In this document: one piece after another, positions 11,601 through 22,000 of the stretch
Position numbering within the stretch: the stretch's first letter is position 1
Layout: every line of letters starts with the position of its first letter
Assembly: GCA_003568945.1 (NCBI GenBank)
Contig: BDIP01000251.1
Span: 1 to 23,616 of the forward strand
Direction of reading: 5' to 3'
Source of the DNA: Kipferlia bialata
Lineage: Eukaryota; Fornicata
DNA: 23,616 nt
Notes under the pieces: generated by a model
The model's input: the letters and a program-made list of their open reading frames with translations, nothing else
Told to the model about the DNA's origin: nothing
Database searches by the model: none
Translations under genes and position numbers: made by a program

Positions 11601-14600
11601 TGGGTGGGGAGGGACGGGCTGATCAGGATGGTGCGATGGCGGGGGTGTATCTCCCCAACCATGGCCTGCTGGGCGGTGTATCTCTCTATGCGGTTACCCA
11701 CAGTCTGACCCTTGGGATCAAACAGCATATCAACCACCTGCCACTCAGAGGTACCACCCATCTCAGTCGGTGTCTGATACTCGGAGGGGTGCCTCCTGTA
11801 GGTGATGCTGGCACTAGAGACACTGGCTGCATGCTCTACCACAGCCTTGGCACTCGCAATACAGGGTGTCTCTATCCAGACAACACTGCTGGAGGTGGGT
11901 CTATCCATAAGGGCAGACAGCCACTTAGACGCATACACACCCTCCCCAGTGAGGATACCAGTACCCTCTCCAAACACAGGAGGGGGGTCATCCCTATCCC
12001 CACCCACACTGGATCCAAAGGCAGCAGAACATGCAGCCAAGAGACCCTCCTTGTCGGATGGACGGAAGGACATGGAGAGATACTTGTATATGGCAGTCTC
12101 GTTGGAGTCCCCTCTTGCACCTCCCTCTCCCTCTCCCCCTGTGTCTCTAAGAGATATGGACATGGACAGGTCACAGGGGTCTAGGAACAGAGGTACGTCA
12201 GAGTCCGCATAGGTGGAGAGTATGGTGAGACACGGCTTGGTGACCCTTCTGGGTAGATACTCGGGCTTCCCACTCGTGGGTCTGATGTCCAGATATCTAG
12301 GGGTAAGAATAATAAGAACCATACCATATAGATGATGATTAGTGGATACTATTCCGTGTCTAACCTGATGGGTGTGTTGGTAGGGAGACCAGGGGGGACT
12401 TGGAAGGGACCATTATGCAGGACAGGTAGGTACAGTGCCAGTGCCCCAACAGAGTGGGATGAAGAGTGGGCAGGGGCCTTGCCGAGGGGGCTCCTCACAA
12501 CACAGAGGTCAGAGTCTGAGGCCTACGATAAGGGTTAGTATAGATAAAGGACATATATAGCTAGGACTCACCTTGGAGTGTGGGACCTTCGCACTGGTAG
12601 CATATGGGAACTCTCCACCGGCATATAGTGTGCGAGAGACATCGACTAGGAGCCTCAAGTGCTCACTGGATGCGTTCTCCACTCCTATCAGTAGCACAAA
12701 GGTACCCTCCAACAACATATTGGATAGGGCACACGCCATCTGACAGGGGTCTGCATACTGGTTGATGGACAGCATGGTCAGAGACATGCCAAACAGACGG
12801 CACAGCTGGGGTCAGGACAGGGGACACAGTATATGACTGGTACTGTTACTGTTATCCATACCTTGTGGAACCATATACTGCTCCCAGTCGCCATTTCCTC
12901 TCTATTCCTGGACCCACAGAGTCCTGGGTATCAGTCATTAGTCAATACCACTATCAGGGGTGGTGAGACACTCTGTGTATCTAACTAGTACCTATGGTAA
13001 CCCCAGATGCCAGCAGAGCCCCCACTTGCTCGGCCACCCCATCTGCCTTCAGAAGGGGCGGAACAGATACACGGCCAGAGGCTGAGGGTAAGAGACAGTA
13101 CACGGAGTAACAAAATAGAGACATGGTATATGCGTACCTGTTCCGTATCCACTGAGCTCTGCCTGACTGACCCCCCCTAACCAGTCATGCACAACATGTC
13201 TATGGTGCACGCCTAGGGAGGAGTACTCAAGGGGGCCCTGAGGTGTGAGTGATCAGTACGATACAAGCACTACTACTACAACGCATCTCCCACCTTATCT
13301 GTGAACCTTGCCCTGCACACACAGGACATGTTGAGCACTGGTACATGCAGCAGGCCCTCCTCCTCAGTAAAGGCTAAGGCCCTGTCACACCACTCAGGTA
13401 CAACGACATCGACTAGGTACCTCACACCCAGCTTATCCGCCTTGTCCCCACCTGGGGGCAGAACCACCTGTGCCCTGATCTCCTGTACAGCCTCTCTTAG
13501 GGCATCTGTGGCATCAGGGGAGACAGTTGCCTTCCTGAGCCTGTCATGCACCCAGACAGACAGTGCTACATACTGTGCGTGGTAGGTGTGACTGTACCAG
13601 AAGCTGTCTAGACACCCTGCCTCCAGATCAGATATGGCACTGTCACAGTCTGATGATACGGCATCACGCATGGCAGACCTGGTATCCCTGGGAATAAGGC
13701 ACAGTAATGGAGGAATATAATGAATGAAGTAGCATACCTTGGGATCAGTCCTAGGATAGGGGGCAGCTGCACTGGCTGTCTGAGTCTTAGTACGTCACAG
13801 ATGGCGGGGCTCTTGGTACCAGAGGTGATAGCAGTGATCTCCCACTCGCCCTGTATGACGCTACATCTAGAGGACTGAATGGTACCCTCCCCCTCTATCG
13901 TCTCAGCCTTCTTGGCCACCACATAGCCATCGATGTTGAACAACACAGGGTGGGGGAGGGAGACATACATCTCCCCAGGCACGCACATGGACACAACGGG
14001 GGATGGGAGGGGGACAATCCGTGGTACCTGTAGGTCAGAATATATAATGTTTAGATAGATACGTTTGGATGAAGAATGCAACACACAATACCTGGAGGTA
14101 TGTTGACCTATTTGGAACTCCCATGAGCCCACGGAGAGACTCGTCACCCCCATAAGAGCCACTCAGTCGCTGCAGCGAGAGGGGTACACTCATGTGCTGA
14201 ATGTGCTAGGGTGAGACAGAGAGTGACAGGGACTGATACTATACGCTGAAATATTTGCTTTATGGATTATGATACTGTCTCAGAGAGAGCCTCTTCTGTA
14301 CCTGAACTGTAGGTGCAATGCTGGCAATGATGTTCTGTAGATTCTCAGATACATCCGTGTCCAGGAGTACATCCAGCAGACGTTGGCGGGACAGCCTGCG
14401 GACACCCTTCCTCAGACCGTACCACTGAGGTTAGATATATATGATATTGCATCCTCAGGTCCACTATGCAAACTAAATTCAAAGAGCTCTTGATGTCTGA
14501 TGATTGCGTCACTACCTTGTGCATTGCATTCTTGTATGTCTTCTGGTATGTGGGTGTCTTAGCCATGTACATACACCCTAGGGTCATGTACTGCTGCACA

Positions 14601-17600
14601 TACCTTGGGGTGAGAATGGGTGGGACACTAATGCACTTGTTATGTGGGAATGAAGCAAATATCACACAAAATATGCCAAGTACTAAACAAGAAGCCGCAC
14701 ATGATGAGTGACCCCGTGTGCATCGCCCACAGCATAGTGCTCTCAATGGCCCTGGCCCTGACAGGTGAGTGGTGTATGCATATAAGAAGTGATACACATA
14801 TGATGCGTATTTGAATACACACCTAGCAGTGATTGACGCTGCATACGTGGACCCGACATCTCTCTGCACAAAGACGGCTATGCTCCTCAGGGTCTCAAAG
14901 AAGAGAGGGGGCAGGGGGAAACCAGCGTCGCCAGCAGGACACTTACTCCTGTCAACCATCCTAAGGGGTGGGTGGGTGGACATACTATATACGTATACTG
15001 TCTGGTGATGGGATATATATATGTGTGTGGGTGTCACTTACATGTCTGGTGAGACCTCACTGGTCCATGAGTTCATGGCCCTCTCACAGGCATCAAGCCT
15101 CGTCTCAACCTGGGATGTCAGCAACACATCGTGTAGAAACAGCACATGATTACATCCAATACCTGTGCCTCCTCGTCTGCTGTATCCACCATGTCCTGTA
15201 TCACTGTCAGCTGGTCTAGACCTCCTGCCAGCACTAGGTCACTGGGGGACACCTGGCCAAGCCTGAGGGGGTGAGTAACAAGAGAGATACACATCGTGTA
15301 GGTATCACTACCTGAGCAGCGGGAGCCCTGTTCTGCTCTCCAGCACATCCAAGTGCCTTGTGTGGAGGGAGGGGGAGCATAGCAGTGAGACCAGCTCTAC
15401 GATAGGACGCAGCTCCATCTGAGTGTTAGAGATAAATGGTATGGCTAGCAATGAGAGGTATATACATATATATATATATGTGTACATGCACCCACCTGCT
15501 TCCTATGTACAGCATGGCAGAAGGTGAGGTTGGGGGGTATACCCCTGGCCTGGCTGGGTTGAGCAGGGGTGATATCCACCTGGGCCTTCATGGCCTTGAC
15601 ACACCTGGGAATTAGGAAGGGATACACAAATACATATATATATGCCAATTTTGTATATATAGTATTCCCTCCCCATACCTGTCCATTCTGTCGAGTAGGT
15701 CTGACACCCCTGTTGCATCCTGTTCTGTGACAGGCACAGAGGCCAACAGCAGCTCAACGTCACAGGCCTCTCTCAACAGAGTCATGCTACTGAGGGTAAG
15801 GCAAGGGCAGAACAAAACCTATAGAATGCAATATCCTAGTGTGGTATCTATGAGTACCGTAATACGACATACCTGTGTATCTGCTGGGGGTCCCCAGGTA
15901 TACTGGAGAGATCAGATGTCACAGTGACCCCCCTCATCTCCAGAGACTCAGCCCAGGAGTGTATCAGAGACACGCCGCATCTGGTGGCGGATATCAGCTG
16001 GATCAGCTCCCTCAGTGCCTCCTCAGGAGACACACAGCTGGGGGTCAGTATACAGGTGATATGGAGTATTAAGATATATGATATGTCACACTAGGGTGGT
16101 AGGGGTAGGGTATATACTAATCTGATACCTCTTCTCCTCTGGTCTGGCATAGGGTGCAAAGCGAGGCAGGCACTCTGTCTTGGGGTGGTGGGTGTCAGTG
16201 CACTGCCCGCATTGATAGGCACGGGGGGAGAGGACAGTATCACCCTCGTGGGGTACCATATCCATGGCCTTGGGTGAGGATATCAGTATAGAGAGAGAGA
16301 AAAACCAAATATTATATTAGTGTACCTTTGTGAATGCCTCACTGAATGCAGCAGCGGCAGGGTTAGTGCTACTGGTGACATCACAGGGACTGACCCTGGG
16401 CACAATGGGGAGACCCGTGTAGGACTGAAGCGTTAGTGTAAGTCTCAGACCATTAGGTGGTACGAATCAGTATAAGGATTTGGTATTATCAATGCATAAT
16501 AGTACCTCAAATGCCACTAGGAGACCAGCTGAGCTCATCAGAGTGCCTGCCAGAGCATCGGTGTCAGCCATGCCTGAGGTGAATGGTGAGGTATATATGC
16601 ATACATACAACCAATGAACTATCAAACAACACTCCAACCAGTACCACAGTCAGAAAATAGATGTACCTATCATACTCTGTGTTCTGGCGCACAGAGAGCT
16701 GAATGCCCTCTCTGGTGGAAATGTCATGTCAGTGAAGAGGAAGGCAAGGTCCTTGTGTTCCTTGGACCCCCTCCTGGGTCTAGACCCGTCCCTGGGGAAG
16801 AGTGTGTCCATGGATCCGTGAGATAGGTGGGTCACTCCCTTGCACCGGTCCAGGACCTCCCTATGGTGAGTGCACAAGAGAGGTATAGGGATAGAGTAGG
16901 GGTAGTGATAGTACTATAGTATATACACACACCCACCTTGCCAGGGTACTTGTCCACTCTGACAGACACTTCAACTGGTGACACATGGAGTTGTGGGCGG
17001 AGAGGCGGGAGGCCTCAGTTGCCTGGAGAGTCAGAGAGAATACCCATATGCACAGTACAGATTCCTGGATCACATGCCAGAACCCACATACAGAGTGTAC
17101 ATGAACCTTGGGACAAAGAGAGACGTATAGACAGACTACTAGAATAATTGGTATGTCCCTACCTGGAGGGTGTCCATGAGGCCTGTGACAAAGTGTGATA
17201 TCCTTGCCATGTCACAGTGGGTGTCACAGGGTATGGGGCAGCCTGCAGAGAGGAGGGTGTCGCAGTACCCGTCCAGCAGTGCTAGGCACTCCTCCCACTG
17301 GGGCACTGCATCCACGGCACTTGATAGCAGGGACTGGAGCTTGGTACTGGCACTAGGAGAGAATACCCCTACAGAGATGGTCTGGCATTAATAATCCGTT
17401 ACATACTTGTAGAACACTATATACCAATATGAATACCTCCATCATCCGCCTTGCCCCTCTGAGCACACACCCCACTGCCCCAGAGAGTATGTCCACATGC
17501 ACCCGCTGAGACTTGGCCCGGTATCCGTCTAAAACAGATTGCAAAGAGACCTGAGGTCAGAGACGTAAATGCAGGTAATATCTGATACAGAAGACACCCC

Positions 17601-19043
17601 CTCACCTTAATCTCGGCTAAGTGTGTGACAGCCCCCCCGTAGTATGCACTCTGGGGCAGGCCCTGTATGAATCCCTGGTACTCCTCTATCAGCTCCTGCT
17701 CAGTGGAGAAGAGACCCACATGGAGAGCACACTCCACCGCTGTGGGTGGGTACACACACATCTCAGGCAGCATGTCACACTCACTGTCACAGGCAAAGAC
17801 TGACAGGATCTCGTCGTATGAGGAGAACCCAGCGATGTCCTCTAGGGTCTCTGTGTCTAGGCATACACTCTGGTTGAGTCGGGTCTCTAGGGTGCGGGTT
17901 ATTGCCTCCCTCACCTCGAACCCATGCCCAAATAGGTCTCGGTAGGCGTCGCCTGGGGGTCAGAGAGGGCTTCAGAATACCAACTCGAGGTAGTATAGTA
18001 GTTGATTGATACAGACATACCGATACAGACATTCTGATTCACCCACCTAGAGCCTCCTCCGGCCTCTCTAAGCATACAGTAACAGGAGGTGTATAAGTGG
18101 TGCGGTGCAGCATTGGATGTAAAGTGCCTGTCCACGTGTGGAAGAGGGTGATCAAGCCCCTCATACCGTCCTGTTTGATAGTACCCCACTCCTCAGGGGT
18201 GAATGACCCATCGACTGTCCACACCCCCTCTGCATCCACTGACGCAGACACAGGCAGCTCATACACAGGGTACAGGGGGTAGGGGTGGATATCCACAGAT
18301 AGGGGGGTGGTGCGGGTAGCCAGGGTGACCACCTTGGAGGCGTGGTTACCCTGGGGGTCAGTTAAGTCATGAGGTATGTCTAGGAGCACTGCGGCAAGAG
18401 AGGCCCAGTCAATATATATATGGTATACATATTTACAATATTATATATATACCTGGAGGTACCCCCATACATCCAGACTGACATCTGTGCTGGAGTGGTC
18501 ACTGAGGGTGGGCACATCATCACTCTCCACCTCTCCCAGGGTGAGGCATGGAGGTGTGAGGTAGTGCCTGACGTTCATCTGTTCCAGTGCTGTCTGCCAG
18601 GGTGTGAGGAAGAGACGCCCAGTGGTCTCTGGGGGGTGAGGGAGGGGACATAGGCAACATGTGGTATCCAAATACACTATGCTGGTAATATATATAGTAT
18701 CTACCTAGGCATGCCGCAGCCATTGTATCCAGCATGGTCAGCAGTCTAGTGGCCCTGACCGTCACATCAGCCACCACGTGCATACGCACATCGGCCCTAT
18801 CAACGTGGATGCCCTGCCATTAGTCAGAGTATATATGCACATATTACCGACTATGAGAGAGAGTATATGAACACAGAGTATGGCCGCACATCAGACACAC
18901 CTCTATCCTCCCTAGCACTCTCTTCCGCTCCCCCCCCGTGAGCATCTCCCTCATCTGCCTCCTCTCGGCATGGGACACAACATCATCCACGCGGGTGTCA
19001 ATCTCCTGAGGGTAAGGTCAACATATATATACTGTATATACAT

Positions 19044-19092
<49 letters not shown>

Positions 19093-22000
19093 TATATCCA
19101 CTTGAATCCACACATCATCCACGCGGGTGTCAATCTCCTGAGGGTAAGTATTATACACAATGCATATACCCATGCATATATCCATCCACACGCGTGTCAA
19201 TCTCCTTGCGGTGATGTCAACACTGTTACATAGAGCACATTTGTATATACATGTATTATACTCCAATATACCTCCGAGAGACTGGCTGAGAAGCACTGGC
19301 TGATGCCTGTCCTCACCACGTCCTCTAGCAGAGACCGTATACACTCTGCGAACCCTCTGTTGGTGGCACATGACTCCAGCATGTTACGCTCTGTCAGGGC
19401 AGGGGGGATGTCGGGGAGGTCGAGGAGAGACCCACAGGAGAGCTCGTGTCTGGAGGTAAGTTCAGTATATATATAGCTATAGCGCTAGACCTTAACACAT
19501 GATGCTAACTAGTGTACGAATCCTTCCCCTGATTCTGCCTAACAGAGAACGCGATATACACATATGAGAGTACGACTAGATAAACACTACCCCGAGCCTG
19601 ACCATCGCAAACATTAGAAGAAGAATACAACTGAATGAATATGTGTATATATGCATGTATGCATACCTGACCATCACAAACATGGCCTTGAGGGCATCGG
19701 GGTTCATGATGGCACTCTGGGGGTGAGGAGGAGGCAGCGAGTACTATAGGGGTCAATATGACAGCGCACCAACCATCCAACAGCACCAGGATGCATGGTA
19801 ACACAAAGTATGGTATACTAAGACTGAACCTGAGGTGTGACAGCCAGCATCACCCTGCTGACATCGTGTAGGGTACCCATGAACTCAAGTATCCTGGGGC
19901 CAAAGTCACGGTCTAGAATCTGAGGGGGTGAGCAATCACGATAGAAAAGATGATTGAGAACAGGGTATATGTATGTACGTATATCACTCACCAGGAGGTT
20001 ATCGTTGAGCCACTTGGCCCTCCTCACAAACTCCTTATGGCCTATGCGGGTATCCCTGGCGTCCTGGGGTGAGGGACAGTACACCCTTAATATATATACA
20101 CAACACCAGAGATAGAGAGGAACATATATATCCATCCTAGATGACAGCCGACTATATACTGTAAAAGTCACCATCTGGTGTCTGGTTCATGGGAATCTAG
20201 CATATTACCCACCCTAGCACTGTCTGACACACTGGACTGGGGGGCAGAGTGGACGGCGAGGAGGGAGGTCTGGGGGGTCAGAATGAATACATGATTGAGA
20301 TACAAAAAACCCAATACACCTTACAGACAGTACATACCTTAATCTCTGTAACAACCTCCTCAGGCAGTATATCCGCCAGGTCAGAGAGACTCTCTCCCTC
20401 TCCCTCTACGTAGTCTACAGAGTCACTATTCACAGCGGGTCCAGACAACAGCCCAGCCAGACCCGCCACCCTACCCAGCACCTCTCTCTCCCTCTCCCGG
20501 CGAGCCATGGATGCTCTGTCCACTGCTCTCTCTCCATCCCCCTCCTCTGTCTCTGTGTATGCATAGTATGATGTCATGTCCTGACTGTCTGCCAGACTGA
20601 GTATGTCCATGGAACTGTTGAGGTGATAGGCACTGTGGGAGAGCTTGTCCCGGAGGGTGCACTCTCTCTCTCTCTCTTCCTCTTGTCCTCCCACAGTGCC
20701 TATCCTGCTCACACAGGCAGCGGCATCGAGCTGGAGTGTCAGAGTGGGATATACTTAATATATATACACATAGAGGGAATGCGCCACACCCTCACTTGGA
20801 ACAATACTAGATTACAGGAACACAGTTGTTCAGATCCCCCTACCTGCAGCACCGTCTCGAGTCCTATTGCCCCCCCTGAGCCATGCACTCTAGAGGGTGC
20901 AGGCACATAGCACGAGGAGTGCAGCCTGAAGGTGTCCTGGGGGGTTAGACAGGAGAGGACATAAGAGACACAGTATATGAGTATGGGTAGATATATGTAA
21001 ATGAAGCATGAGGAGTGTAGCGTGAAGGTGTCTTGGGATAAGTCTAGAGAGATAGAGGGAGGACAGATAGAGTAGAGCCCTCACCCCCTGTGCCTCTACA
21101 GCGACTGTGCTTGTGTGGCAGTCCCTGCTAAGTAGTCTGCACCGGACCCACTCGTCAGTCACACCTGGGTTAGTATAAAAAAGAAATATACATACAACCA
21201 TAGATAGAGAGAGAGAGGGACAGAGGTAGGCTGAAAACTCGTCAGTCACACCTGAAAGGAGAGGTGGGAGATATATGTCAAATGTGTGTAAGTATATTAT
21301 GTTGGCTCAAGACCATTTTGGGCATATATGTATTATTATTATACATATATATACATAGAAAAGATCTTACAACACCCCCACCTGCGTCGAGTGTACAGTA
21401 CCCTGTCATCCCGTCCCCCTCCTCTCTCTCCTCCCCTATCGCATCATAGTCCTCATTGTCATCAAGGTGGGGCAGATTGCGCTCCACAAACTCCTGGCAG
21501 TGAGGTAACACATGGGTAAGAGAGAACTGTCACTCATGACCATTCATGACTTATCCATATATGAAATGATGCACCCCGTGGATCTACCCCCTGCGATACC
21601 CAAACACACCCACAAATACAAATATATGTATAAATAGCATACACACCTGCAGAGAGATTGCCCCGCCAAAGGGACAGGACAGGTGCTCTGCAAAGGAAGG
21701 GGACTGGGGATGAGGGAGGTGGAGGGTAGAGACATGTGGGGAGGGTGATCAGAGAGTACACAGTCGACACATACCCTGCGGCTGCACACACTGAACAACA
21801 GAAGCGCAAATACATAGATACCCAAGTATATATATATGTGGACATAATATAGTATATACATACCCTGCGACTGCACACAATGAGCTGTGATGATGGGCTG
21901 AAGAGTGGACTGGGTCTGTCTCTCCAGCCAGAGGGAGAGAGAGAGGCAGAGGGGGACTTGGACTGAGTGGCACTGCGGTGGTAGGCGTGGGGGGAGGCGG

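Larger units (their letters stand above)
15679..20269 (-). other. Dynein tail (DHC_N1-like) region, exons 9-27
   Basis: Exons: 20213-20269, 19992-20063, 19830-19919, 19667-19716, 19272-19449, 18901-19005, 18705-18813, 18453-18628, 18047-18350, 17606-17952, 17437-17550, 17163-17381, 16937-17022, 16667-16860, 16506-16573, 16326-16424, 16129-16268, 15873-16037, 15679-15789 (residues about 485-1380). The best landmark is the 19667/19449 junction, where NPDALKAMFVMVRHEL plus a following IPPALTER matches the tail block NFDPEL..L.RE..YL...IP of cytoplasmic and axonemal heavy chains. The rest is largely helical by composition and strongly diverged. Exon 20 is cysteine-rich (CDTLLSAGCPIPCDTHCD) and exon 25 holds a CCHC pattern. 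This part normally binds intermediate and light-intermediate chains. Confidence 0.65.

Noticed and set aside
13021-13100. Hidden exon restoring a canonical AAA1 P-loop between exons 39 and 41
   Set aside because: Neighbouring exons already join in phase and align on both sides of the P-loop position; no GKT or GKS is encoded in the nearby introns on the minus strand.
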